32,756 nucleotides of DNA from Clostridia bacterium (GTDB lineage: Bacteria > Bacillota > Clostridia > Christensenellales > CAG-138): positions 1-32,756 of the forward strand of contig JAFPWD010000031.1 in assembly GCA_017395105.1 (NCBI GenBank), read 5' to 3'. This document shows, in pieces, positions 16,842 to 23,698 of this stretch. The stretch's first letter is position 1. Each line of letters begins with the position of its first letter. Position numbers and translations under genes: made by a program. A model generated the notes under the pieces. That model saw only the letters and a list, made by a program, of their open reading frames with translations, was not told the origin of the DNA and did not search any database.

Positions 16842-17084
16842 CTATGCTCGGAATGTATTCGAGGCATTTTCGGCGGTGTTCGCGGCCTTTGGAACGAAGT
16901 TAAACAGGCTTATCGCCGATTTGATGCTCACGGGGCAACAGAGTCGAAACGCCGCTGCGCCCCAGAGAAGATATGACCATTTCTTCGGCGCTTTTTTAAG
17001 GATCAGCCTTGCAAGCAGGATCGCAAGGATCACTATTGCGCCTGATATGCTCATATTCAGAACGGTCAGCGTGAATTCTTTCAT
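16842..17084 (-). CDS. N-terminal part of the M56 sensor protease, separated by a frameshift
   Basis: Eighty codons beginning MKEFTLTVLNMSISGAIVIL with a well placed GGGAGG eight bases upstream (an in-frame GTG at 17093 overlaps that site). It encodes the first membrane helix and the typical M56 segment WSYLLWGAAAFRLCCPVSI, then hits a TAG at 16842-16844. The next reading frame carries the expected continuation (EYIPSIVHYTQAPITIN). Together the two parts would give about 1133 codons. A one-base deletion, perhaps in the A4 run opposite 16867-16870, would explain it. It could be a true mutation, an assembly error or, less likely, programmed -1 frameshifting. Confidence 0.75.
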   Translation of the reverse strand: MKEFTLTVLNMSISGAIVILAILLARLILKKAPKKWSYLLWGAAAFRLCCPVSIKSAISLFNFVPKAANTAENASNTFRA

Positions 17085-17099
17085 GATCTTCACCTCCCG

Positions 17100-17459
17100 C
17101 TACTTTTTATGGCTGTCGATAAGCTTTTTAAGCTCCTCCGCCTCGTCCTCGGAGATGGTCTTACCGCCGAAGAACGAAATGAGGAAGCCCGGAAGCGAGC
17201 CGCCGAAATCGCGGTTTATGAAAAACTCGCTCTCCTTTTTTTGAACCGAGGTTTTCGGCACAGCCGATGTAACGGTTGAAGCCTCGTTTTTCGCAAAACC
17301 GTTTTCGCACATCTTTCTCAGCATGGTGTAGGTGGTGGACTTCTTCCAGCCAAGCTCCCTTTCGCAGAGCTTCACAAGCTCGGTCGAGCCCACAGGCTCG
17401 TTTGACCAGATAACGTCCATAAAGCGGTAATCGCTTTCGCAGAGCAGTTTTTCAAACAT
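17100..17459 (-). CDS. BlaI/MecI family transcriptional repressor
   Basis: A 119-residue winged-helix repressor. The N-terminal half has the family pattern: DYRFMDVIWSNEPVGSTEL, then the recognition helix region GWKKSTTYTMLRKMCENGF. The C-terminal half is a short dimerisation helix pair (SEDEAEELKKLIDSHKK) joined by a linker, the region cut or affected by the partner protease in the BlaR1/BlaI system. The gene ends just before the M56 gene, whose ribosome binding site overlaps the spacer. Two 16-bp dyads in the promoter fit autoregulation. Nothing indicates beta-lactam resistance: no beta-lactamase or PBP2a is present, and the paired sensor lacks a penicillin-binding domain. Confidence 0.92.
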   Translation of the reverse strand: MFEKLLCESDYRFMDVIWSNEPVGSTELVKLCERELGWKKSTTYTMLRKMCENGFAKNEASTVTSAVPKTSVQKKESEFFINRDFGGSLPGFLISFFGGKTISEDEAEELKKLIDSHKK

Positions 17460-17481
17460 ATTTTTAAACCTCTCCGGTTAA

Positions 17482-17497
17482 GTTTAGTTTTATAAAC
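17482..17497. promoter_or_regulatory. candidate BlaI operator, proximal site
   Basis: GTTTAGTTTTATAAAC, an imperfect dyad (one mismatch in the six-base arms, four-base centre). It has the same arm sequence and size as the dyad 26 bases away and lies in the blaI leader just downstream of the -10. Confidence 0.5.
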
Positions 17498-17506
17498 CTC
17501 GTGTGC

Positions 17507-17535
17507 AGTTTATCATTATAAACCAATCTTGTCAA
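17507..17535 (-). promoter_or_regulatory. blaI promoter with overlapping operator dyad
   Basis: On the minus strand TTGACA (17535-17530) and TAAACT (17512-17507) are 17 bases apart. The dyad GTTTATCATTATAAAC (17508-17523) has perfect six-base arms and a four-base centre. It covers most of the spacer and the -10, so a bound repressor would block RNA polymerase. A second copy lies at 17482-17497, about 2.5 helical turns away centre to centre (26 bases). Confidence 0.6.
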
Positions 17536-17574
17536 GTCCTTTTTGAAAATTGTTTATCGATTTGTTGACAAGTC

Positions 17575-17602
17575 AAAAGCAGCCCGAGCTCGAGCTGCTT
17601 TT
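17575..17602 (-). terminator. terminator after deoB
   Basis: On the minus strand a 9-bp stem (AAAAGCAGC / GCTGCTTTT) with a 10-base loop ends in TTTT, 20 bases past the deoB stop. It separates the seven-gene operon from the blaI promoter. Confidence 0.7.
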
Positions 17603-17621
17603 CGATGCACTATATTGTTTT

Positions 17622-18788
17622 TTATTCTATATTAAGCTTCCCTATAAAGGATTCTCCGCAATTGAAGCCTTCGCCGAGAAGATAATCCACTACGCTTGCG
17701 CCTATATCCGCAAAGGTGGGAAGCGTTCCAAGCGAAACGGGCTGCACCTTTCTTCCCCAAACGAGCACGGGAATGTATTCGCGGCTGTGGTCTGTGCTCG
17801 GCGTGGTGGGATCGCAGCCGTGGTCTGCGGTTATGATAAGCAAATCGTCATCGCTCATGGCGTCCATTATCTCGGGCAGCTTTTTGTCGAAGTATTCAAG
17901 CGCTTCCGCATAGCCCTCAACATTGTTTCTATGGCCGTATAGCGCATCGAAATCCACAAGGTTTGTGAAGATGAAATCTCCCCTGCCCTTCTTCAAAAAT
18001 TCTATCGTGGATTCTATTCCCGTGACGTTGTTCTTAGTGTGATCGACGGTGGTTATGCCCCTATGGCAGAAGATATCCTCTATCTTGCCGATCGCGACGA
18101 CTTCCTTTCCGCGCTCGGTCAATCTGTCGAGTATCGTTTCACCGACGGGCTCAACAGCGAAATCGCGGCGGTTCTCGGTGCGCTTATAATCCCCGTTTGA
18201 GCCGAGGAACGGGCGCGCGATCACCCTTCCTACGAGATTTTCGCCCATGAGTATCTCCCTTGCTATCTCGCACATTTGATAGAGCTTTTCCGGCGGGATC
18301 ACCTCTTCATGCGCCGCGATCTGAAAAACGCTGTCCGCCGAGGTATAGATGATGGGCCTGCCGGTGCGAACATGCTCGTCGCCGAGCTCGTTTATTATGA
18401 CCGTTCCCGAGGCAACGCAGTTTCCGAGCGTTCCCCGATGGATCTTCATTTCAAAATCATTCATTATCGAGCGCGGGAAGCCATCTGGATATGTCTTGAA
18501 CGGCACCTCCATCTGCAGCCCCGCCATCTCCCAATGCCCGCTCGTGGTATCCTTGGCATGGGTCAGCTCCGCAGCTCTGCCGTATGCTGCTCTCGGGTGC
18601 TCCGAAGCAGGCATACGCGAATTTTCGATGTTTCCGAGACCGAGCGAAAGCAGGTTTTTAATGTTCATCGGACGCTCGGCGTAGGTGTTTCCGAGGGTAT
18701 GGGAGCCGACATCGCCAAAATCCGCAGCATCGGGCAGCTCGCCTATGCCAACGCTGTCTAAAACTATGATGATTGCACGTTTTTTCAT
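17622..18788 (-). CDS. deoB: phosphopentomutase
   Basis: Interconverts ribose 5-phosphate (or deoxyribose 5-phosphate) and the 1-phosphate (EC 5.4.2.7), linking nucleoside breakdown with the pentose pathway. The 388-residue length is normal. Alkaline-phosphatase-superfamily features are present: the N-terminal metal-site segment IIVLDSVGIGELPDA (Asp11), the phosphorylated Thr region AKDTTSGHWE, and the C-terminal metal ligands in FTNLVDFDALYGHR and ITADHGCDPTTPSTDHSRE. The start at 18788 has GGAGG upstream; the frame remains open further upstream but overlaps ybaK. It is the last gene of the minus-strand operon. No nucleoside phosphorylase gene lies beside it. Confidence 0.97.
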   Translation of the reverse strand: MKKRAIIIVLDSVGIGELPDAADFGDVGSHTLGNTYAERPMNIKNLLSLGLGNIENSRMPASEHPRAAYGRAAELTHAKDTTSGHWEMAGLQMEVPFKTYPDGFPRSIMNDFEMKIHRGTLGNCVASGTVIINELGDEHVRTGRPIIYTSADSVFQIAAHEEVIPPEKLYQMCEIAREILMGENLVGRVIARPFLGSNGDYKRTENRRDFAVEPVGETILDRLTERGKEVVAIGKIEDIFCHRGITTVDHTKNNVTGIESTIEFLKKGRGDFIFTNLVDFDALYGHRNNVEGYAEALEYFDKKLPEIMDAMSDDDLLIITADHGCDPTTPSTDHSREYIPVLVWGRKVQPVSLGTLPTFADIGASVVDYLLGEGFNCGESFIGKLNIE

Positions 18789-18840
18789 GTTTTTCCTCCA
18801 AAAATTACTTGATTTTGAATTACTTTCCCAGATTCCCCGA

Positions 18841-19311
18841 TCATTCGGGCATTTTGAAAACGTCCACCCACTCGGCATCGGGGCAGACCTTTTCAAACTC
18901 GTGTATCTCGAGCCGGACCGCACTGTGATCGGTGCCGGCGGCGGGATAGACGGTTTGATGCAGCTTAAGGCTTTCGTCGAGATAGACCCTAACGCCTTCG
19001 TTCACACCGAACGGGCAAACGCCGCCAATGGCGTGCCCAACAAGCTGCTCCACAAGCTCTCCCGGGATCATTCTCGCTTTGCAGCCAAAGCGCACCTTAT
19101 ACTTGGCATTGTCTATACGAGCCATGCCCTCGGCAAGTATCAGCACCGGCTTGTCCCCTTGCATGAACGAAAGCGTTTTTGCTATCATTCCGGGTTCGCA
19201 GCCAAGTGCTTCGGCTGCCTCGGCGACCGTTGCGCTGCTGTGATCGGGAATGATTATCCTATCCTCAAAGCCCACGCTTTTCAGATATTCCTTTGCTCTT
19301 TCAAGCGACAT
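18841..19311 (-). CDS. YbaK/EbsC family aminoacyl-tRNA deacylase
   Basis: A 156-residue single-domain protein of the YbaK/ProX editing family, which hydrolyses misacylated tRNA such as Cys-tRNA(Pro) or Ala-tRNA(Pro). Visible family segments are AKTLSFMQGDKPVLILAEG, the central KARMIPGELVEQLVGHAIGG and the substrate-loop GGVCPFGV, plus a C-terminal FEKVCPDAEWVDV. The catalytic lysine of this family probably corresponds to Lys45 (AKTL). The exact tRNA substrate cannot be told. It follows the flavodoxin gene by 19 bases and precedes deoB by 52 bases. Confidence 0.9.
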   Translation of the reverse strand: MSLERAKEYLKSVGFEDRIIIPDHSSATVAEAAEALGCEPGMIAKTLSFMQGDKPVLILAEGMARIDNAKYKVRFGCKARMIPGELVEQLVGHAIGGVCPFGVNEGVRVYLDESLKLHQTVYPAAGTDHSAVRLEIHEFEKVCPDAEWVDVFKMPE

Positions 19312-19330
19312 TTTTCTTTTCCCCCGAGGT

Positions 19331-19822
19331 TCAGCAGCCTATGAGTGCATCGCAGAAATCGGCGATACGCTTGTCGTTCGCCTCCCGCGGCTTATCCTTG
19401 GGATCGATCAGCGCAAGCTCGGCTTCAAGGCTGTCGGTACCGAGGCAGGCTTTGAGCTTTTCCATGGCCTTGCCTGCACCCGAGCCGCTGAGACATACGA
19501 ACGCCGCGATCCGCTTTTCGCTCAAAGTAGCTCTGTTTTCCTCGATAAAGCTGCGAAGCGGAGGCGCAATATTGCTTGCCCAAACGGGCGTGCCGAGTAT
19601 CACACGGTCGAAGCCGTCGGCATTGAAGCTATACGGCTTGAGCTTGGGCGTTTCGTTCTTCATTGCGCTTTTTCCGCCGTGGAAGAACTTTTTAAGTCCC
19701 TTCGCAGGGTATGCCTTCTCGGGAACGATCGGAATAAGCTCCGCACCGAGTTTCTTTGCGATTCTTTCCGCGGCATAAGAGGTATTTCCGTTCAGAGAGT
19801 AATAGACTATTACCGTTCTCAT
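19331..19822 (-). CDS. flavodoxin-like protein
   Basis: A 163-residue flavodoxin fold. The N-terminal strand and FMN-phosphate loop are clear (TVIVYYSLNGNTSYAAERIA), as are the later FMN-contact segments VILGTPVWASNIAPP and FVCLSGSGAGKAMEKL. It probably carries electrons or serves as a small NAD(P)H-dependent FMN reductase-like protein; partners are not evident. Two close ATG codons occur. AAGGAG lies nine bases before the one at 19822 but directly abuts the one at 19831, so 19822 is chosen. It lies in the seven-gene minus-strand operon. Confidence 0.88.
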   Translation of the reverse strand: MRTVIVYYSLNGNTSYAAERIAKKLGAELIPIVPEKAYPAKGLKKFFHGGKSAMKNETPKLKPYSFNADGFDRVILGTPVWASNIAPPLRSFIEENRATLSEKRIAAFVCLSGSGAGKAMEKLKACLGTDSLEAELALIDPKDKPREANDKRIADFCDALIGC

Positions 19823-19865
19823 GCTTTTCATCTCCTTTTCGATAGAATTCGGTATTTCAAGCTTA

Positions 19866-21107
19866 TCAAGGCCTGTATTCCATACCGCCCTGCTCGTAGA
19901 GTGCGAGCAGAAGATCAACGTCCCTGCCATAGCTCTTCAGGCCGTCGCTGTGTCCATGATACTGCAAATATGCATCGTTTATGCTGTTGTTGACCTGCGC
20001 TGCGGGGTGGTTTTCGTATTTTTTATAGTACTCGCGATAGTTTTCAAGGTCGCGCTGCATGCCCTCGGAATAGCATCTGTACCAAATATCGGCATATTTA
20101 TCGTAATCGTTTGAATACAGGCTGCTTGCGCAGGACGAGAGCGCCGCCATCACCGCCGAATAGCGGAACGCAGGATCATTTGACCAAAGCGAAGCATAGT
20201 ATGAGATAAAATTCGCCTCATCCTCGGCGGCAAAGCCGAAATAATGCCCCATCTCGTGCGATGCGCCGCTCAAGAAGTACAGATCGGGCTGTTCTGCGTT
20301 TACGTTTGGTTCGGCGAGGTAAGGTATGTAGATTCCGGCGATATCGAGCTTTGAAAGGGTTTTAGAGAGTATCGGAGTTTTTGCTTTATAGCATTTATTG
20401 GCGAAAAGCTCGTTGTCCCTTCCGAGCGAACGGAAAGCCTCCGGGATGGCCTTGAGCGCCTCAGCTCTCGAGCCCGCGCTGAACACGCCGTTTTCGTCCT
20501 CATCAACCTGAGTGCGAAGCTCCGCCGCCTGCTTTGCAAGATGCTCGGTCAGCTCGGCAAGCTCGTCCACGCTCCTTGTGTGAACGTTCAGCTCCATCAG
20601 CTTAGAAAGCGGCTGACGGTAGTGGTTAAAGCCCCAAAGAACGTAGAACAGGTTCAGCATAATTCCCACGAATATTCCAAGCGAAACAAGATAGCTGAAG
20701 AACCTTATGCGATTCTCGCCCCTCGAGCGCAGCTTGCCGAAAGGTATCTTCAAAAGGCGAACAACAAGTATAAGAACGAGCAGACCGCCGATAAAAACTA
20801 TCACAAGCTCTGCGACAGAAAATGGGAAGAGCGAATTCAAAAAGCCGAGCAGTCTTGATACGATCGGATAGATACCGCGCGAATAGATGCGCTCCACCTT
20901 CTCGGGCGAATTCTTGACAAGGCGCGGCAGGAAAATTGCGATGGGTATGAGCAAGAGCAGCGGAAGCCGCTTTAGAGTATTTGCCCAAGTGTATTTATCA
21001 CCTCGAGTTTTTCCCCTGCGCGAAGAACGCGAAGTACGGGTATCGCTTGAATAAGCGCTTTCTCTTTCCAATTTCATTCTCCTTTTCGATCCGTAAAATT
21101 TTCTCAT
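19866..21107 (-). CDS. DUF3810-type membrane protein with HExxH metallopeptidase motif
   Basis: A 413-residue protein. A basic, Ser/Arg-rich cytoplasmic N-terminus (1-42) is followed by three membrane helices at about 46-64, 99-118 and 137-159. A large extracytoplasmic domain follows. It contains HEMGH at 284-288 with a following FGFAAEDEANFISY, whose Glu residues could be the third zinc ligand of a gluzincin-like site. This arrangement is what I recall of DUF3810, a family of predicted but unproven peptidases. The start at 21107 has a weak site; an internal ATG at 21077 has GGAG only one base away, so the first is kept with some doubt. The gene begins 11 bases after the zinc-ribbon gene. Confidence 0.78.
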   Translation of the reverse strand: MRKFYGSKRRMKLERESAYSSDTRTSRSSRRGKTRGDKYTWANTLKRLPLLLLIPIAIFLPRLVKNSPEKVERIYSRGIYPIVSRLLGFLNSLFPFSVAELVIVFIGGLLVLILVVRLLKIPFGKLRSRGENRIRFFSYLVSLGIFVGIMLNLFYVLWGFNHYRQPLSKLMELNVHTRSVDELAELTEHLAKQAAELRTQVDEDENGVFSAGSRAEALKAIPEAFRSLGRDNELFANKCYKAKTPILSKTLSKLDIAGIYIPYLAEPNVNAEQPDLYFLSGASHEMGHYFGFAAEDEANFISYYASLWSNDPAFRYSAVMAALSSCASSLYSNDYDKYADIWYRCYSEGMQRDLENYREYYKKYENHPAAQVNNSINDAYLQYHGHSDGLKSYGRDVDLLLALYEQGGMEYRP

Positions 21108-21118
21108 AAGCTATCGGC

Positions 21119-21967
21119 TTATTCTTTGCTTGCTGACCCTCTTGAATACGCTTTGGGCAGCCTTGCCATAAGCGCGTTGCTTTTAAGGAGCCCGATCTCG
21201 CGCCTTGCGACATCGTATTTGCAGCGATTAAGGCAGCTTTCAGCGTTTAGACGACGAAGCGCACGTATGCCGAGCACTCTAAAAACAAGTGCGAGCACGG
21301 CGGCGGCATAGACGTACACGGTCGGCGAAACGGACAGATTCAGCGTTATCACTCCCTCGGCCGTGGACTTTTCGGAAATCGAAGATAACGCGGAGTTCCC
21401 GATAAAAACCAAGCCGATAAAGAGCAGCAGTGCTATAAAGTAGAGCGTTCCTCCGACTCTTGCGAAGTAATAGCGAAGTTTTCCGGCGGAAAACAGCCCG
21501 ATCACTCCGAAAAGGATGAAATGGACGGCTATCAGGAAAAACAAACCCGTCAAGAGCAAAAGCATGCCGTTCAGAAGCCAAACGAGATGCTCGCCCTCCT
21601 GAGTAAGCTCCGAGCCCGAACCTGCGAGCTTTAATGCTTTGTCTATACAGCCGCTTATGAACGACGGCAGTTCAAAGATATTCACGCCCCTGTTTGTGAG
21701 CAGCTTCGTTCCGTTCAGCACGGCATTTGCACTCATCCAAGGGAAAAAGAAGGTTGCCAGCATCACGAGTGCCAAAACAAACGACAGAGGCTTGCTGAAA
21801 TTGAAGCGTATCCCGCCCGAGGTGCTTCGAGCAGCACTCTGCACATCGCGCGAATAATCGGCGCGAGCGGCGCTTTCGTTCGTTTCCGTTAGCACTTCTC
21901 CGCATTCTGGGCAGTATTTAGCGGGTATATCCACCCTTGCATTGCATTTTTCGCAGTATTGAGCCAT
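21119..21967 (-). CDS. zinc-ribbon membrane protein of unknown function
   Basis: A 282-residue protein. The N-terminus is a short zinc ribbon (CEKC at 5-8 and CPEC at 19-22). A polar linker follows, then about five hydrophobic segments, the first beginning near residue 60 (LSFVLALVMLATFFFPWMSA). A large outer loop lies between segments one and two. The C-terminal 60 residues are cytoplasmic and basic. Such zinc-ribbon plus membrane proteins are frequent in Firmicutes and usually have no assigned role. The ATG sits 3 bases after the stop of the ComEC-like gene, and its AAAGGTGA site lies within that gene's end, so translation is coupled. Confidence 0.75.
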   Translation of the reverse strand: MAQYCEKCNARVDIPAKYCPECGEVLTETNESAARADYSRDVQSAARSTSGGIRFNFSKPLSFVLALVMLATFFFPWMSANAVLNGTKLLTNRGVNIFELPSFISGCIDKALKLAGSGSELTQEGEHLVWLLNGMLLLLTGLFFLIAVHFILFGVIGLFSAGKLRYYFARVGGTLYFIALLLFIGLVFIGNSALSSISEKSTAEGVITLNLSVSPTVYVYAAAVLALVFRVLGIRALRRLNAESCLNRCKYDVARREIGLLKSNALMARLPKAYSRGSASKE

Positions 21968-21970
21968 AAA

Positions 21971-22930
21971 TCACCTTTCGGGTTTTTGATATTCGATCGT
22001 AACAGATTTGCCGTCCGAGAACGCAGCGACCGTTCCGCGCTCATCGGTGCGAACGACCGAGCAGCCCGCAAAATTCAGCCTGCTCAGTATGTCGAAATCG
22101 GGATGTCCGTATGGATTGCTTGCGCCAACGGATATGACGGCGATATCCGCATCCACGGTTTCAAGGAAGCCGATGGAAGAGCTTGTCGTGGAGCCGTGAT
22201 GCGCCACCTTTAGTACGTTTGCCTTAAACAGCTCCTTTTCGTTATGAAACATGGAGAGCTGCTCGGCATGCACCGTTGCATCGGCAGTAAATATAAAGGC
22301 GGTTTCGCCGTATTCTATGCGGAGCATAAGGCAGCCGTCGTTCGCATCGTATTGTGAATACTCACAGCCGAGTATCGGGGAGATCACGGTAATTCCGCAT
22401 TCTTCATCCCACTCAACGATATCGCCGCACCATACCTTTCGGATAGGAACGCCTTTTTCATTTAATGCCGTTTCAACAGCCGACGAATAGTCGCTCTCTA
22501 TATCCGCTGCCGTAGTTATATAGCCGCCTGTCTCAAAGCCTTTGATGATGCGCGGCATCGAGCCGATATGGTCGCTGTGGGAATGGGTGCCGACCATCAT
22601 ATCTATGCGCTCAACACCAAGCGTTTTCAAAAGTTTCTCCATGCGGTTTGCGTATATGCTCTCACCCGAATCGATCAGCATCGTTTTTCCGCTCGGCGAA
22701 ATGAGCACCGCAGCATCGCCCTGCCCGACATCGACAAAATAGACAGACAGCTGACCCTCTATCGGCATTTTCGGAACGAGGGGCGGATCGTGCTCGGATT
22801 CGCTCGGCACATTGCTGCATGAAAATGCAGGCAGGCTTAACGCACCCGAAAGAAAGCCGATGCATACAAGGGCTGCGGCAACGGCAAGCCCAATGAGCAG
22901 TATCAGTATTTTCGCAGTTTTATTCACCAT
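21971..22930 (-). CDS. ComEC/Rec2-like metallo-beta-lactamase-fold protein, membrane anchored
   Basis: A 319-residue protein with one N-terminal hydrophobic helix (8-34) and an outer metallo-beta-lactamase domain. It has the ComEC-type opening VYFVDVGQGDAAVL (from 63), the metal motif THSHSDHIG (115-123), a DANDGCLMLRIEYGE segment and VLKVAHHGSTTSSS. It corresponds to the C-terminal nuclease-like domain of ComEC without the channel. Stand-alone forms are common in Clostridia, and their substrates (DNA or others) are not settled. AFSC near residue 38 is not a good lipobox. The start has a weak ribosome binding site. The spacer from the YgjP-like gene contains two small hairpins. Confidence 0.88.
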   Translation of the reverse strand: MVNKTAKILILLIGLAVAAALVCIGFLSGALSLPAFSCSNVPSESEHDPPLVPKMPIEGQLSVYFVDVGQGDAAVLISPSGKTMLIDSGESIYANRMEKLLKTLGVERIDMMVGTHSHSDHIGSMPRIIKGFETGGYITTAADIESDYSSAVETALNEKGVPIRKVWCGDIVEWDEECGITVISPILGCEYSQYDANDGCLMLRIEYGETAFIFTADATVHAEQLSMFHNEKELFKANVLKVAHHGSTTSSSIGFLETVDADIAVISVGASNPYGHPDFDILSRLNFAGCSVVRTDERGTVAAFSDGKSVTIEYQKPER

Positions 22931-22978
22931 ATCAAGCTAAACCCGTTTCCGGTAAAAGCGGGCTGCGTTTGAGCGCAG

Positions 22979-23584
22979 TTATTCCCCCGTCATCCTGCGC
23001 ATTATTGCAGCGCCGTTCTTTTTAAGCCAGTCATTCCAGCGGTCGTAATCGGGGAATACCCTTTTTACCTCGGCATAGAAACGCGGCGAATGATTCATCT
23101 CCTTGAGATGACATAGCTCATGCACCACCACGCTGTCGATGACTTCGGGCGGAGTAAGCATCAGAAGGCAGTTGAAGTTCAGATTGCCATTGCTCGAGCA
23201 GCTTCCCCATTTGGAGCGCTGGTTTCTGATCGTTATTCTGCCGAATTTTACGCCGATCAACGGGGCAAAACAGCGAACCCTTTCGGGAATCAATTCACGC
23301 GCTCTCGCGGCAAGCTCGCGAATATCGGATTCAGAGAGCTTTTCCGTGCTTTCTCCCTGTGCCGCGCGCTCCTGCTCACGCCTCCGATACTCCCTCGTAT
23401 GCTTTTCGATCCAAGCAAGATGCTTTTCAATGAAGGCGCGGATATCCGCATCGCTCGCTTTGAGCGGAGCTCGAACTATCAGTCCGTTTTTGCCTATCTC
23501 CATTCCAAGCGTTCTTCTTTGGCTTCGAATCAGCCTGTATTCAAGGCCAAATGCCTTGTTTTTGTTTTTATCGTTATTCTGCAT
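22979..23584 (-). CDS. YgjP-like (DUF45) metallopeptidase
   Basis: A 201-residue cytoplasmic protein of the YgjP/DUF45 family. The N-terminal RSQRRTLGMEI...GLIVRAP strands and the signature RNQRSKWGSCSSNGNLNFN are present. The zinc site is VVVHELCHLKEMNHS (HELCH at 155-159, His165). The start at 23584 matches the family's N-terminus. Remarkably, a consensus promoter lies at 23592-23620, so transcription would begin on or next to the ATG and the mRNA would have no room for a Shine-Dalgarno sequence. An in-frame ATG at 23629 lies upstream of the -10 and cannot be used from that promoter. First gene of the seven-gene minus-strand operon. Confidence 0.9.
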   Translation of the reverse strand: MQNNDKNKNKAFGLEYRLIRSQRRTLGMEIGKNGLIVRAPLKASDADIRAFIEKHLAWIEKHTREYRRREQERAAQGESTEKLSESDIRELAARARELIPERVRCFAPLIGVKFGRITIRNQRSKWGSCSSNGNLNFNCLLMLTPPEVIDSVVVHELCHLKEMNHSPRFYAEVKRVFPDYDRWNDWLKKNGAAIMRRMTGE

Positions 23585-23591
23585 TCTATAT

Positions 23592-23620
23592 ATTGTATCA
23601 CCTCGAAAACATATTGTCAA
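23592..23620 (-). promoter_or_regulatory. near-consensus promoter predicting a leaderless mRNA
   Basis: On the minus strand TTGACA (23620-23615), a 17-base spacer and TACAAT (23597-23592). Only seven bases separate the -10 from the ATG at 23584, so the expected start of transcription is the ATG itself or one base before it. Confidence 0.75.
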
Positions 23621-23631
23621 TCTGACCACAT

Positions 23632-23660
23632 TTGCAAAAAGGCTTTTTTTATGTTATAAT
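23632..23660 (+). promoter_or_regulatory. sigma-A promoter of the DUF512-der operon
   Basis: TTGCAA (23632-23637), a 17-base spacer and a perfect TATAAT (23655-23660). Its -35 lies 11 bases from the -35 of the divergent promoter at 23592-23620, so the two polymerase sites are back to back and probably compete or are co-regulated. Confidence 0.75.
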
Positions 23661-23698
23661 TATTTGGGATCATTAGGGACATGACTCCGTGAGGCAAT

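Noticed and set aside
16785-16842. Independent start for the 1032-codon M56 frame at ATG 16785
   Set aside because: No ribosome binding site precedes it, and the missing first helices of the family are encoded directly upstream in another frame.
17100-17459. Beta-lactam resistance regulator (blaI-blaR1)
   Set aside because: The repressor family is right, but there is no beta-lactamase or resistant transpeptidase gene and the sensor has leucine-rich repeats instead of a penicillin-binding domain.
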